A stretch of 64,000 nt of DNA from Comamonadaceae bacterium (GTDB lineage: Bacteria > Pseudomonadota > Gammaproteobacteria > Burkholderiales > Burkholderiaceae_C). The stretch's first letter is position 1; the number at the start of each line of letters is the position of its first letter. Below the pieces are notes generated by a model. It was not told the DNA's origin. It saw nothing but the letters and a program-made list of their open reading frames with translations, and searched no databases. Positions 1-11,309 of this stretch are shown in pieces. The position numbers were made by a program, and so were the translations under genes. The stretch spans positions 29,967-93,966 of the forward strand of contig QZKF01000037.1 in assembly GCA_003599455.1 (NCBI GenBank), given 5' to 3'.

Positions 1-723
1 CACGATGGTGAGGTACTCGTCCTGGCTGAAGGGATAGAAGCTCACCCACAGGCCAAAGCGTTCCGACAGGGAAATCTTCTCTTCGACCACCTCGCCCGGG
101 TGGACCTCACCTTCGGCGGTGTGCGTGTAGCTGAGGTTTTCCTTCATGTACTCGGGCAACAGGTGGCGGCGGTTGCTGGTGGCGTAGATCAGCACGTTGG
201 GGCTTGCGGCCGAGACCGAGCCATCCAGGATGGACTTCAACGCCTTGTAGCCCGGCTCACCGTCTTCAAAGCTCAGGTCGTCGCAAAACACGATGAAACG
301 CTCGGGCCGCTCGGCCACCACGTCCACGATGTCGGGCAGGTCGACGAGATCGGACTTGTCCACCTCGATCAGGCGCAGGCCCTGTGGCGCGAACTCGTTG
401 AGACAGGCGCGCACCAGCGAGGACTTCCCGGTGCCGCGCGCGCCGGTCAGCAACACGTTGTTAGCTGGTAAGCCCTGCACGAACTGCAGGGTGTTGCGCT
501 GGATCTTGTCTTTCTGCCCCTCGATCTCCTGCAGATCCGCCAGGCGCATCGCACCCACGTGGCGCACCGGCTCCAGCACGCCGTGGCCGCTGCTGCGCTT
601 GCGGTAGCGCCAGGCCACGGCAGCGGACCAGTCGGGCGCGGACATCGGCTGCGGCAGCACCGCCTCGATGCGGCTGATGAGCTGTTCGGCCCGCTGCAGA
701 AGCCGTTCAAAGTGCTCGTTCAT
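1..723 (-). CDS. DUF815-family ATP-binding protein (AAA-like), 3' end cut by window edge
   Basis: This is the N-terminal 241 codons of a DUF815-family P-loop ATPase; the reading frame runs off the left edge of the window without a stop. A Walker A motif, GARGTGKS, lies at about residues 94-101. A hydrophobic strand ending in FCDD, about 40 residues later, fits Walker B. The N-terminal 60 residues look helical. The start is the ATG at 723, because the protein then begins MNEHFERLL with no in-frame alternative that suits the family better. The cellular role of DUF815 proteins is poorly defined. The gene lies 81 bp downstream of argJ on the same strand. The family call is from motif and layout; the function is unknown. 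Confidence 0.85.
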   Translation of the reverse strand, partial: MNEHFERLLQRAEQLISRIEAVLPQPMSAPDWSAAVAWRYRKRSSGHGVLEPVRHVGAMRLADLQEIEGQKDKIQRNTLQFVQGLPANNVLLTGARGTGKSSLVRACLNEFAPQGLRLIEVDKSDLVDLPDIVDVVAERPERFIVFCDDLSFEDGEPGYKALKSILDGSVSAASPNVLIYATSNRRHLLPEYMKENLSYTHTAEGEVHPGEVVEEKISLSERFGLWVSFYPFSQDEYLTIV

Positions 724-740
724 GCGCGGCCTCCCGCAGG

Positions 741-780
741 GCCACCCCTAGGGAAGGCCAGCCCCCTCGAGGGGCAGTGA
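741..780. repeat. GC-rich palindromic intergenic element (REP-like candidate)
   Basis: The 81-bp gap between argJ and the DUF815 gene contains the perfect inverted repeat GCCCCCTCGAGGGGC (761-775), preceded by a smaller CCCCTAGGG palindrome near 747. I recall similar CCCCTCGAGGGG hairpins as common intergenic repeats in Comamonadaceae, so this may be one copy of a REP-like family. There is no T-tract, so it is not a classical intrinsic terminator. Copy number cannot be judged from one window. Confidence 0.4.
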
Positions 781-804
781 CCCGCGCAGCGGTGGAGCGT
801 GGGG

Positions 805-2052
805 TCATGATCTGTAGTCGGCGTTGATGGTCACGTACTCGTGGCTGAAGTCGCAGGTCCACACGGTCTCGGTGGCCTGGCCCCGGCCCAGCCCGATGCG
901 CACCAGGATCTCGGCCTGCTTCATCACGCGCTGGCCGTCTTCTTCCCGGTACTCGGGATGCCGGCCACCGGCGCTGACCACATGCACGTCGCCCAGGTGC
1001 AGGTCGATGGTGTTCACATCGAGATCGCCGATGCCGGCATAACCCACGGCCGCGAGGATGCGGCCCAGATTGGGGTCGCTCGCGAAGAATGCCGTCTTCA
1101 CCAGCGGCGAGTGCGCGACGGCATAGGCGGCCTGCAGGCACTCGGCACTGCTGCGCCCGCCCTCGACCTGGATGGTGATGAACTTCGTGGCACCCTCACC
1201 GTCGCGCACGATGGCATGTGCGAGGTGGCGGGCCACGGGCGTGAGCGCGGCCAGCAGCGCGCGCCCCGCCGGGCTGTCCAGGTCGGTAACGGGTGCGTTG
1301 CCGGCCCGGCCGGTGGCGACCACCACAAAGGAATCGTTGGTGCTGGTGTCACCGTCCACCGTCACGCGGTTGAACGACGCGTCCGCGAGGCGGCGCGCGA
1401 GGGGGTTCATCAACGCCGGCGCCACGCAGGCATCGGTGGCGAGGAAGCCGAGCATGGTGGCCATGTTGGGCCGGATCATGCCCGCACCCTTGGCGATGCC
1501 GGTGGCGCTGACGGCGTGGCCCTCGAGCTCGAAGCGCTGGCTGAACGCCTTGGGCAAGGTGTCGGTGGTCATGATGCCCTGGGCGGCCGATAGCCATTGA
1601 TCACCGCTGTCGGTCTGCGGCTGGGCCGCGTCGGCCAGCGCCAGGGGCAGCCCCGCGAGCAGGCGGTCCAGGGGCAGCGGCTCCATGATCACGCCGGTGG
1701 AGAACGGCAGCACCTGCTCGTGGTGCAGGCCCAGCGAGCGCGCCAGCGCGTTGCAGGTCTGGCGCGCATGGGCCAGGCCGGGCTCGCCGGTGCCGGCGTT
1801 GGCGTTGCCGGTATTGATCACCAGCGCGCGGATCGCCTGCCCGGAGGCCAAGTGGTCGCGGCACACCTGCACCGGGGCCGCGGCGTAGCGGTTCTGCGTG
1901 AACACCGCGCCGACCGCAGAGCCCTCATCGAGCAGGAAGACCGTGAGGTCCTTGCGGTTGGCCTTGCGGATGCCCGCCTGCGCGACGCCGATGCGCACAC
2001 CCGCAATGGGCAGCAGATCCGTGGCCAGGGGTGCGTTGAGTTGAACAGGCAT
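805..2052 (-). CDS. argJ: Bifunctional glutamate N-acetyltransferase / amino-acid acetyltransferase ArgJ
   Basis: ArgJ moves the acetyl group from N-acetylornithine to glutamate (the cyclic arginine pathway), and bifunctional forms also use acetyl-CoA. The 415-residue protein has normal family length. It carries the self-cleavage site at A198/T199 inside the context RPNMATML; the new N-terminal threonine of the beta chain is the nucleophile. KGAGMI just before it is also typical. The start is the ATG at 2052. The gene lies between secA and the DUF815 ATPase with short spacers (76 and 81 bp), so it may be transcribed with either. Whether this copy is mono- or bifunctional cannot be decided by eye. 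Confidence 0.96.
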   Translation of the reverse strand: MPVQLNAPLATDLLPIAGVRIGVAQAGIRKANRKDLTVFLLDEGSAVGAVFTQNRYAAAPVQVCRDHLASGQAIRALVINTGNANAGTGEPGLAHARQTCNALARSLGLHHEQVLPFSTGVIMEPLPLDRLLAGLPLALADAAQPQTDSGDQWLSAAQGIMTTDTLPKAFSQRFELEGHAVSATGIAKGAGMIRPNMATMLGFLATDACVAPALMNPLARRLADASFNRVTVDGDTSTNDSFVVVATGRAGNAPVTDLDSPAGRALLAALTPVARHLAHAIVRDGEGATKFITIQVEGGRSSAECLQAAYAVAHSPLVKTAFFASDPNLGRILAAVGYAGIGDLDVNTIDLHLGDVHVVSAGGRHPEYREEDGQRVMKQAEILVRIGLGRGQATETVWTCDFSHEYVTINADYRS

Positions 2053-2128
2053 GTGAACTCCGTGGATGACCCGTGATGCCCGGCGGCGGTGTGACGGCGG
2101 GCACCCCTAGCGGCGTGCCACTGCGCCG

Positions 2129-4888
<2,760 letters not shown>

Positions 4889-4947
4889 ACGTGCGGGCCT
4901 GCGCCGGACACCCTGTGGATTCCGGGCAGGCAAATGAAAGTAGGAGG

Positions 4948-4969
4948 GCTCTCGCGAACCCGGGAGAGC
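4948..4969 (-). promoter_or_regulatory. Hairpin in the secA 5' leader
   Basis: The 170-bp interval upstream of secA holds a 6-bp inverted repeat, GCTCTC (4948-4953) with GAGAGC (4964-4969), about 60 bases before the secA start. E. coli secA is controlled through a leader peptide (SecM). I found no convincing SecM-like open frame here, so the hairpin may be simple mRNA structure. No clear -35/-10 pair was identified in the interval. Confidence 0.3.
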
Positions 4970-5058
4970 AAACGACGGGAAACTACCCGTGATGTGCCGA
5001 CGAACGCAGGGCTTTCAAGAGCAAAGCGCGCATTTTACCCGCCGCTCCCGCGGCCGGT

Positions 5059-6009
5059 TCAGGGCCTGCGGGGACCGGGGGCAACGGGCTTGGCCGCCGC
5101 CACATTTTCGCCAGCGGCGAGAAACCGTTGGGGGTCCTGAGGCACACCCGATACCCAGACCTCGAAGTGCAGATGCGGCCCGGTCGAGCGACCCGTGGAC
5201 CCCACCTCGGCGATCTTCTGACCGCGTTTCACGATGTCGCCCTTCTTCACCAGCAAGCGCGAGGCGTGGGCATAGCGGGTGATCAAGTCGTTGCCATGGT
5301 CGATCTCGACCATGTTGCCGTAGGCCAGGTGGTATTCCTGCACCACCACCACCCCGCCCGCGGCCGCCAGGATGGGTGTGCCCGGATCGGCGGGAAAGTC
5401 CAGCCCGGTGTGCAGCGCCGAGCGCCCGGTGATCGGGTCGATGCGGAAGCCGAACGGGGAGCCCACCTGCACACCGACGACCGGCTTTTCGGTCGGAACC
5501 ATGGTGCGCTGGATCTTCTGGTCAAACAGGCGCGACTCCACCACCGTCAACCAATCGACCCGCGAACCGCTGGTCTGGTCGATCTTGTCCAGCGCGCCCA
5601 TCAGCTCCTCCATGCTCAGGTCGCGGCCGCCCACGAGCGCGCCACCTGCGCCCTGGGGCACCTTGAACTCGGCCGGGTTCAATCCGGCCAGACCGGCCAC
5701 GCGCTCGCCCAGCGAATCGATCTGCACCATGCGGGCCTGCATCTCGCCGAGCTTGCGGGCCATGGCATCCAGGTTGGCGCGCATGTAGGCGTTCTGGGAG
5801 TTGGCTTCGTCCTGGTGCACCAGCCGCGCCACCGAGGCGAACCCGGGCCAGCCCTGGCGCACACCCTCGAGAAACACCCAGTGGTAGGTGGCGATCGAGC
5901 CCAGCATCAACAGCACCGAGGCGAGCGCGCCGACACCGACGAGCCTGAGTCCGTTGAGGTGCATGGCCCGGCTCTTCGCCAACCAGGCATCCGTGATAAT
6001 GATGTGCAC
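5059..6009 (-). CDS. M23-family (LytM) metallopeptidase, membrane-anchored
   Basis: This is a predicted periplasmic peptidoglycan endopeptidase, or a LytM-type amidase regulator. Residues 21-43 form one membrane anchor, about 65-100 look coiled-coil, and residues 180-295 are the LytM domain. The zinc ligands are present: H200 and D204 in HTGLDF, H248, and H279/H281 in GPHLHFEVW, so the domain looks catalytically complete rather than degenerate. The start is a GTG at 6009, supported by AGGAAAGG placed 7 bases upstream; an internal ATG at codon 16 is the alternative. The gene lies upstream of secA in the same direction, an arrangement I associate with betaproteobacteria. Confidence 0.9.
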   Translation of the reverse strand: MHIIITDAWLAKSRAMHLNGLRLVGVGALASVLLMLGSIATYHWVFLEGVRQGWPGFASVARLVHQDEANSQNAYMRANLDAMARKLGEMQARMVQIDSLGERVAGLAGLNPAEFKVPQGAGGALVGGRDLSMEELMGALDKIDQTSGSRVDWLTVVESRLFDQKIQRTMVPTEKPVVGVQVGSPFGFRIDPITGRSALHTGLDFPADPGTPILAAAGGVVVVQEYHLAYGNMVEIDHGNDLITRYAHASRLLVKKGDIVKRGQKIAEVGSTGRSTGPHLHFEVWVSGVPQDPQRFLAAGENVAAAKPVAPGPRRP

Positions 6010-6059
6010 TGTTCTACCTTTCCTGGGCCGCCCGGACCCAACCGGACATCCCCCATCGC

Positions 6060-6377
6060 ATGTCTACCGCCCAACGACCCCATACCATGCTCAGCCTTGA
6101 GCAGGCCGTGGGAGCAGAGCCCACGCTCGCCGCGTTGCAGGAACGCATCCGCGAATCCCGGTGGTGCCTGGACCAGGTGCAGCACCTGATACCCGCCACC
6201 CTGCGACCCCATGTGCTGCCCGGGCCTTTGCAGGACCAGGAGTGGTGCCTGCTGGTGGCCAGCGCCGCCGCCTCGACCAAACTGCGTCAACTGCTGCCTT
6301 CGCTGCAACTGACTTTGACCCAAAGGGGTGCGCAGGTTAACGCAATCCGGATCAAAGTCCAAACGCCGGGACGATGA
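6060..6377 (+). CDS. DUF721 (DciA-like) domain protein
   Basis: This small protein of 105 residues matches the DUF721 family. The family includes DciA, which helps load the replicative helicase DnaB in bacteria without DnaC. The conserved pattern is an N-terminal helical stretch followed by the segment W(C)LLVASAAASTKLRQLLP, which matches the family's 'L.V.V.s.aw...L..l...' core. It is divergently transcribed from the M23 peptidase gene with a 50-bp gap. DUF721 genes close to secA are usual in proteobacteria. The helicase-loading role is inferred from family membership; the protein is shorter than well-studied DciA. Confidence 0.75.
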   Translation: MSTAQRPHTMLSLEQAVGAEPTLAALQERIRESRWCLDQVQHLIPATLRPHVLPGPLQDQEWCLLVASAAASTKLRQLLPSLQLTLTQRGAQVNAIRIKVQTPGR

Positions 6378-6406
6378 GCGCGCCCCGAGAGGGCGTCGGC
6401 GGTTCG

Positions 6407-6482
<76 letters not shown>

Positions 6483-6494
6483 GGGACCAAAATT

Positions 6495-7028
6495 TTACTT
6501 GACCCGCTTGAGCTGAGGCCTGCCGCCGGGTCGCCCAGGGCCGGTGGGTGTAGGGTCTGGCTGTTCGCCCGGCTCGGCAGGCGGGCCATCGCTGGGCACG
6601 GCCCGCAGCGGTCCGCGTGCGGGGTTGTCCGGCGTGTTGGTTTCCGAGGCGACGTCGGGCACCACGGCGGCGTCCAACGTCGGCCCCGCCACCGTCGAAA
6701 CGGGTGGCGCGGGAAACGCCATGCCCTGGCCGTTCTCACGCGCGTAGATCGCGATCACATGGCTCACCGGCACGACGATCTCGCGCGCCACGCCGCCAAA
6801 ACGGGCCTTGAACTCGATGAACTCGTTGCCGAGCTTGAGCGAACTGGTGGCGTCCATGCTCACGTTGAGCACGATCTCACCGTTCTTCACGAACTCCATC
6901 GGCACACGCACCGAGGCATCGACCTGCACCGCGATGTAGGGCGAAAACCCGTTGTCGGCACACCACTCGTGCAGCGCCCGGATCAGGTACGGCCGGGTGG
7001 AGGGGGCTTCCGTTTCGAAGGCGCTCAT
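6495..7028 (-). CDS. sspB: ClpXP protease specificity-enhancing factor SspB
   Basis: SspB tethers ssrA-tagged proteins to ClpX and so speeds their degradation by ClpXP. Residues 1-108 form the substrate-binding domain, with the typical RPYLIRALHEWCADNG start and the NGEIVLNVS and FKARFGGV strands. The remaining 70 residues are Pro/Gly/Ala-rich and presumably disordered. They end in a basic, hydrophobic tail (QLKRVK), as expected for the ClpX-binding XB peptide. The gene follows sspA with a 40-bp gap, the same sspA-sspB order as in E. coli. The ATG at 7028 is the only reasonable start. Confidence 0.95.
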   Translation of the reverse strand: MSAFETEAPSTRPYLIRALHEWCADNGFSPYIAVQVDASVRVPMEFVKNGEIVLNVSMDATSSLKLGNEFIEFKARFGGVAREIVVPVSHVIAIYARENGQGMAFPAPPVSTVAGPTLDAAVVPDVASETNTPDNPARGPLRAVPSDGPPAEPGEQPDPTPTGPGRPGGRPQLKRVK

Positions 7029-7068
7029 GGGCGTTCGGGGACCCGGCTCCGTGGAGCCGGGGAGCCAC

Positions 7069-7680
7069 TTACTTGCGCATCACCTTTTCGGATGGTGTGA
7101 GCGCTTCGATGTAGGCCGGGCGCGAGAAGATGCGCTCGGCGTACTTGAGCAGGGGCGCCGCGTTCTTGCTGAGCTCGATGCCGTAGAAATCAAGACGCCA
7201 GAGCAGCGGCGCGATCGCCACGTCCAGCATGGAGAAGTTGTCGCCCAGCATGAACTTGTTCTTCAGGAACACCGGTGCGAGCTGGGTCAAGCGGTCGCGG
7301 ATGTGCGAACGGGCCTTCTCCAGCGCCTTTTCGTTGCCCTTGGTGCTGCGCGATTCGAGCATGGACACGTGGGTGAACAGCTCCTTCTCGAAGTTCAACA
7401 GGAACAGCCGCACGCGCGCGCGGTCCACCGGGTCACCAGGCATCAGCTGTGGATGCGGGAAGCGCTCGTCGATGTACTCGTTGATGATGTTCGATTCGTA
7501 CAGGATCAGGTCGCGCTCGACCAGGATCGGCACCTGGCCATACGGGTTCATGACACTGATGTCTTCCGGCTTGTTGTACAGGTCGACGTCCCGGATCTCG
7601 AAGTCCATGCCTTTTTCAAACAGCACGAAACGGCAGCGGTGGGAGTAAGGGCAGGTGGTGCCCGAATACAAGACCATCAT
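7069..7680 (-). CDS. sspA: Stringent starvation protein A (GST fold)
   Basis: SspA binds RNA polymerase during stress and, in E. coli, affects stationary-phase and acid-tolerance genes. The 203-residue protein has an N-terminal thioredoxin-like GST domain (residues 1-80, with the conserved CPYSHR turn and the GQVPILVERDLILYES strand-helix) and an all-helical C-terminal domain. The first of two tandem ATG codons (7680) is preferred because AAGGAG lies 8 bases upstream. It lies downstream of petABC, but a strong terminator at about 7700-7748 separates them, so sspA-sspB probably has its own promoter inside that gap. Some relatives are annotated simply as glutathione S-transferase. Confidence 0.93.
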   Translation of the reverse strand: MMVLYSGTTCPYSHRCRFVLFEKGMDFEIRDVDLYNKPEDISVMNPYGQVPILVERDLILYESNIINEYIDERFPHPQLMPGDPVDRARVRLFLLNFEKELFTHVSMLESRSTKGNEKALEKARSHIRDRLTQLAPVFLKNKFMLGDNFSMLDVAIAPLLWRLDFYGIELSKNAAPLLKYAERIFSRPAYIEALTPSEKVMRK

Positions 7681-7699
7681 GAGGGAGTCTCCTTAAAGC

Positions 7700-7748
7700 A
7701 AAAAACAGTGGTTTGCACGGGTACCCTGTGGGCACTGCAAACCACTGT
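7700..7748 (-). terminator. Intrinsic terminator of the petABC operon
   Basis: A perfect 13-bp inverted repeat, ACAGTGGTTTGCA (7705-7717) with TGCAAACCACTGT (7736-7748), encloses an 18-nt loop. On the minus strand it is followed by a run of six T residues. It lies 48 bp beyond the cytochrome c1 stop codon and in front of sspA. Confidence 0.9.
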
Positions 7749-7796
7749 GGAACGGACGGGACGGCCTGGAGCCCAGGCCCTCCCCACCGGATCGGA

Positions 7797-8552
7797 TTAT
7801 TTGATGTCTTTCCAGAACGCTGCGTTCAGGCGCCAGGCCACCACGGTGAAGGCGGCCAGGAACAGCATCACCCACACGCCGATGCGCACGCGGGAGTTCT
7901 GGGCAGGCTCGGCCATCCACTGCAGGTAGGCCACCAGGTCGCCCACGTTGTTGTCGTACTCGGCGTCGCTCAGCGTGCCGGCCTTGACGGGCGTCCAACC
8001 CTTGACGCGCTCGACTTCGTGGCCATGGCTCATCACCTTTTCGTACACCGGGCGGCGCTCGCCCTGCAGTTCCCACAGGGGGTTGGGCATGCCGATGTTG
8101 GGGAACGCGAGGTTGTTCCAGCCGGTGGGCTTGGTGTCGTCACGGTAGTAGGTGCGCAGCAGGGTGTAGACGTAGTCGGCACCGGTGCCAGCTGAGCTGG
8201 AGCGCGAGCGGGCGATCAGGGTGAGGTCGGGCGGGTTCGCGCCAAACCAGGCCTTGGCCTGGCGCGGATCGATCGCGGCCTTCATGGTGTCGCCGATCTT
8301 GTCGGTGGCGAAGGTCAGATTTTCAGCGATCTGCTTGTCGTTCAGGCCGATGTCGCGCAGGCGGTTGTAGCGCATGAAGGCCGCCGAGTGGCAGCTCAGG
8401 CAGTAGTTGACGAACAGCTTGGCGCCGTTTTGCAGGGCGGCCATGTCATTGGTGCGCTGAGGGGCCTTGTCCAGGGGAATGCTTCCGCCGGCGGCCATGG
8501 CCGCGCCCGACAAGCCCAGGGCCAGCATGAAGCCCAAGAGGATTTTTTTCAT
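7797..8552 (-). CDS. petC: Cytochrome c1 of the bc1 complex
   Basis: This is the membrane-anchored c-type haem subunit of ubiquinol:cytochrome c reductase; it takes electrons from the Rieske protein. The chosen ATG at 8552 gives an N-terminal signal peptide MKKILLGFML with an AMA-A cleavage site near residue 20; an upstream in-frame start would bury it. The haem motif CLSCH lies at residues 51-55. The C-terminus has a single anchor helix around VWVMLFLAAFTVVAW. At 251 residues it is a normal bacterial length. It is the last gene of petA-petB-petC, 31 bp after petB, and is followed by an intrinsic terminator. Confidence 0.97.
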   Translation of the reverse strand: MKKILLGFMLALGLSGAAMAAGGSIPLDKAPQRTNDMAALQNGAKLFVNYCLSCHSAAFMRYNRLRDIGLNDKQIAENLTFATDKIGDTMKAAIDPRQAKAWFGANPPDLTLIARSRSSSAGTGADYVYTLLRTYYRDDTKPTGWNNLAFPNIGMPNPLWELQGERRPVYEKVMSHGHEVERVKGWTPVKAGTLSDAEYDNNVGDLVAYLQWMAEPAQNSRVRIGVWVMLFLAAFTVVAWRLNAAFWKDIK

Positions 8553-8583
8553 TTGCTTGACTCTCCGGATTGGCTCTGTGGGT

Positions 8584-9984
8584 TCAGTGGGGCTGGAAGG
8601 TGACACGGCTGGGCACCGGCTTGAATTCGCCGATGCGGCTCCACCACGGCATCAGCAGGAAGAAGCCGAAGTAGAACAGCGTGCCAACCTGGGAAACGCG
8701 CTCGCCGACCGGCGACGGCGGTTGCACCCCGAGGTAACCCAGGATCAGGAAGTTGATCACGAACACCGTGTAGAGCCACTTGTTCCAGCTCGGGCGGTAG
8801 CGGATCGACTTGACCGGGCTGTGGTCCAGCCACGGCAGGAAGAACAGGATGACGACCGCGCCACCCATGGCCACCACGCCCCAGAACTTGGCGTCGATCG
8901 CCAGCATGAGCGCCACCAGAACAATGGCGCCACCGACGATCACGCCCTTGAAGAGACCGCTGATCTTCGCCTTCAGCACGCCCAGCACGGCGCCCAGCAG
9001 CACGCAGGCGATCAGCGCATACATCATCTCGCTGGTGATGGCGCGCAGCATCGAGTAGTAAGGCGTGAAGTACCAGACCGGTGCGATGTGCAGCGGGGTC
9101 ACCAGCGGGTCGGCCGGGATGAAGTTGTTGTACTCAAGGAAGTAGCCGCCGAACTCGGGCGCGAAGAAGATGATCGCCGAGAACACCATCAGAAAGACGG
9201 ACACGCCGAGCACGTCGTGCACGGTGTAGTACGGATGGAAGGGAATGCCATCGAGCGGCTTGCCGGTCGCGTCCTTGGTGGCCTTGATCTCAACGCCATC
9301 GGGGTTGTTGGAGCCCACTTCGTGCAGCGCGATGATGTGCGCCACCACCAGGCCGAGCAGAACCAGCGGCACGGCGATGACGTGGAAGCTGAAGAAGCGG
9401 TTCAGCGTGGCGTCGCCGACCACGAAGTCACCGCGGATCAGCAGCGCCAGGTCGGGGCCCACGAAGGGAATGGCGGCAAACAGGTTCACGATCACCTGGG
9501 CGCCCCAGTAAGACATCTGGCCCCAGGGCAGCAGATAGCCCATGAAGGCCTCGGCCATCAGGCACAGGAAGATCGCGCAACCGAACACCCAGACCAGCTC
9601 GCGCGGCTTGCGGTAGCTGCCGTAGATCAGGCCGCGGAACATGTGCATGTAGACCACCACGAAGAACGCCGAGGCGCCGGTGGAGTGCATGTAGCGGATC
9701 AGCCAGCCCCAGGGCACGTCGCGCATGATGTACTCGACCGATGCGAACGCGAGGTTGGCGTCGGGCTTGTAGTGCATCACCAGGAAGATGCCGGTGACGA
9801 TCTGGATCACCAGCACCAGCAACGCCAGCGAGCCGAAGAAGTACCAGAAGTTGAAGTTCTTGGGCGCGTAGTACTCGGCCAGGTGCTCGTTGTAGAGCTT
9901 GGACAGCGGGAACCGGTTGTCGACCCAGTTCAGGGCCTTCTGACCGATCGGTGCGTCGGGGGAAATCTCTTTGAATTCAGCCAT
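8584..9984 (-). CDS. petB: Cytochrome b of the bc1 complex
   Basis: This di-haem membrane subunit carries the quinol-oxidising (Qo) and quinone-reducing (Qi) sites. The 466-residue protein has the expected 8 or more transmembrane helices and paired haem-ligand histidines (for example in the MHSTGASAFF and YMHMFRGL helices, and in SFHVIAVP). The Qo motif reads PVWY (in HIAPVWYFTPYYSML) instead of the common PEWY, so the glutamate thought to help quinol deprotonation is a valine. The C-terminal part is extended by additional hydrophobic segments, which is usual for betaproteobacteria. It lies between petA (41-bp gap) and petC. Confidence 0.97.
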   Translation of the reverse strand: MAEFKEISPDAPIGQKALNWVDNRFPLSKLYNEHLAEYYAPKNFNFWYFFGSLALLVLVIQIVTGIFLVMHYKPDANLAFASVEYIMRDVPWGWLIRYMHSTGASAFFVVVYMHMFRGLIYGSYRKPRELVWVFGCAIFLCLMAEAFMGYLLPWGQMSYWGAQVIVNLFAAIPFVGPDLALLIRGDFVVGDATLNRFFSFHVIAVPLVLLGLVVAHIIALHEVGSNNPDGVEIKATKDATGKPLDGIPFHPYYTVHDVLGVSVFLMVFSAIIFFAPEFGGYFLEYNNFIPADPLVTPLHIAPVWYFTPYYSMLRAITSEMMYALIACVLLGAVLGVLKAKISGLFKGVIVGGAIVLVALMLAIDAKFWGVVAMGGAVVILFFLPWLDHSPVKSIRYRPSWNKWLYTVFVINFLILGYLGVQPPSPVGERVSQVGTLFYFGFFLLMPWWSRIGEFKPVPSRVTFQPH

Positions 9985-10025
9985 GGGATGCCTCTGTGAT
10001 CCGTTGTCTGCCAGCGCCGCGGGGC

Positions 10026-10634
10026 TCAGGCCTGTTTCTCTTCACCCACCAGCAGGGTGGTGTCGGACAGGTAGTAGTGCGGCGGCACTTCCAGGTTGTC
10101 GGGTGCGGGCTTGTTCTTGAACACGCGGCCCGCGACGTCGAAAGTGGAACCGTGGCATGCACACAGAAAACCACCCTTCCAGTTGTCGGGCAGCGAAGGC
10201 TGCGGGCCGGGGGTGAGCTTGTCACCAGGCGAGCAGCCCAGGTGGGTGCAGATGCCCACAGTCACCAGGAACTCGGGCTTGATCGAGCGGTGGCGGTTCT
10301 TCGCGTATTCGGGCGTGGGGTAAGCCGTGCGGTCCGAGTTGGGATCGGCCAGATCGCCTTCGATGGTTTCCAGCGCAGCGAGCTGCTCGGGCGTGCGGCG
10401 CAGGATCCACACCGGCTTGCCGCGCCATTCGACGACGATCTTTTCACCCGGCTGGATGCCGGAAATGTCCACCTCGACGGCAGCGCCCGCGGCCTTGGCG
10501 CGCTCGGACGGCTGGAAGGTGCTCACGAAGGGAACGGCGACGGCGGCTGCGCCCACGCCACCCATGGCGCAGGAGGTGATCAGCCAGGTTCTGCGGCTGC
10601 GATCAACAGTCGCACCGGCGGTTGCTTCACTCAT
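10026..10634 (-). CDS. petA: Rieske iron-sulfur subunit of the bc1 complex
   Basis: This [2Fe-2S] subunit shuttles electrons from quinol to cytochrome c1. Ligands are visible in C129-T-H131-L-G-C134 and C158-A-C160-H161-G-S; C134 and C160 would form the conserved disulfide. The N-terminus has a twin-arginine-like stretch (DRSRRTWLITS) followed by a hydrophobic anchor at residues 17-38, so Tat export with retention of the anchor is expected; tatABC is encoded about 4 kb away. The gene opens the petABC operon. A TACAAT -10-like box lies about 50 bases upstream of its ATG. Confidence 0.97.
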   Translation of the reverse strand: MSEATAGATVDRSRRTWLITSCAMGGVGAAAVAVPFVSTFQPSERAKAAGAAVEVDISGIQPGEKIVVEWRGKPVWILRRTPEQLAALETIEGDLADPNSDRTAYPTPEYAKNRHRSIKPEFLVTVGICTHLGCSPGDKLTPGPQPSLPDNWKGGFLCACHGSTFDVAGRVFKNKPAPDNLEVPPHYYLSDTTLLVGEEKQA

Positions 10635-10682
10635 GGGGATCTTTCAATGAGGGTCGAGACGGGACATTGGGGACAACCCGGC

Positions 10683-10688
10683 ATTGTA
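10683..10688 (-). promoter_or_regulatory. Candidate -10 box for petABC
   Basis: TACAAT on the minus strand, 49 bp upstream of the petA ATG, within the 246-bp divergent petA/mscL interval. No good -35 hexamer lies 16-18 bp further upstream, so this is a weak call. I see nothing else identifiable in the interval apart from the mscL ribosome-binding site. Confidence 0.4.
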
Positions 10689-10880
10689 CTGGAGCGCTTG
10701 CGGGCCTCTCCCGCTTGCCGGGGTGAAGGACTGGGCTATTGACCCGCCTCGATCCATCAATCGGGGCAGGGGCGTGCCGGCGGCCCCGCACGGCGGGTGC
10801 CTGTGTGAGAATGCCCGGCGGAACACAGTGCCAGCGCCCGCATCGACGGGCATACCAACACACCACGTCTGGAGGACCCC

Positions 10881-11309
10881 ATGGGCATGATGCAAGAGTT
10901 CAAGGAATTCGCCGTCAAGGGCAACGTCATCGATCTCGCCGTGGGCGTGATCATCGGCGGTGCCTTCGGCAAGATCGTCACGTCCATGGTAGACGACGTG
11001 ATCATGCCCATCGTCGGCTCGATTTTCGGCAACCTCGACTTCACCAACCTCTATATCGCCCTGGGCAAGGTGCCCGAGGGCACGGCCCCGACGCTGGCGG
11101 CCCTGAAGACGGCCGGCGTGCCCACCCTGGCCTACGGCAACTTCATCACCGTGGCCATCAACTTCACCATCCTGGCGTTCATCATCTTCATCATGGTCAA
11201 GCAGGTGAACCGGCTCAAGCGCGAGGCGCCCGCCGCCCCGGCGGAGCCGCCGGCCACGCCGGAAGACATCGCGCTGCTGCGCGAGATCCGCGACAGCCTC
11301 AGGAAGTAG
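10881..11309 (+). CDS. mscL: Large-conductance mechanosensitive channel MscL
   Basis: MscL is a homopentameric inner-membrane pore that opens under membrane tension and releases solutes during osmotic downshock. The 142-residue protein has the signature [20 protein letters not shown] at its N-terminus, TM1 at about 16-46 with the gate-forming small residues, a periplasmic loop, TM2 at about 88-107, and a cytoplasmic helix rich in charged residues at the end. A good GGAGG ribosome-binding site precedes the ATG. It converges on pdxA, and the two coding regions overlap by 11 bp at their 3' ends. Confidence 0.98.
   Translation: MGMMQEFKEFAVKGNVIDLAVGVIIGGAFGKIVTSMVDDVIMPIVGSIFGNLDFTNLYIALGKVPEGTAPTLAALKTAGVPTLAYGNFITVAINFTILAFIIFIMVKQVNRLKREAPAAPAEPPATPEDIALLREIRDSLRK

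Noticed and set aside
6381..6395. CGCCC-GAGA-GGGCG hairpin as a terminator after tRNA-Thr
   Set aside because: The stem is only 5 bp and is not followed by a T-tract on the minus strand.
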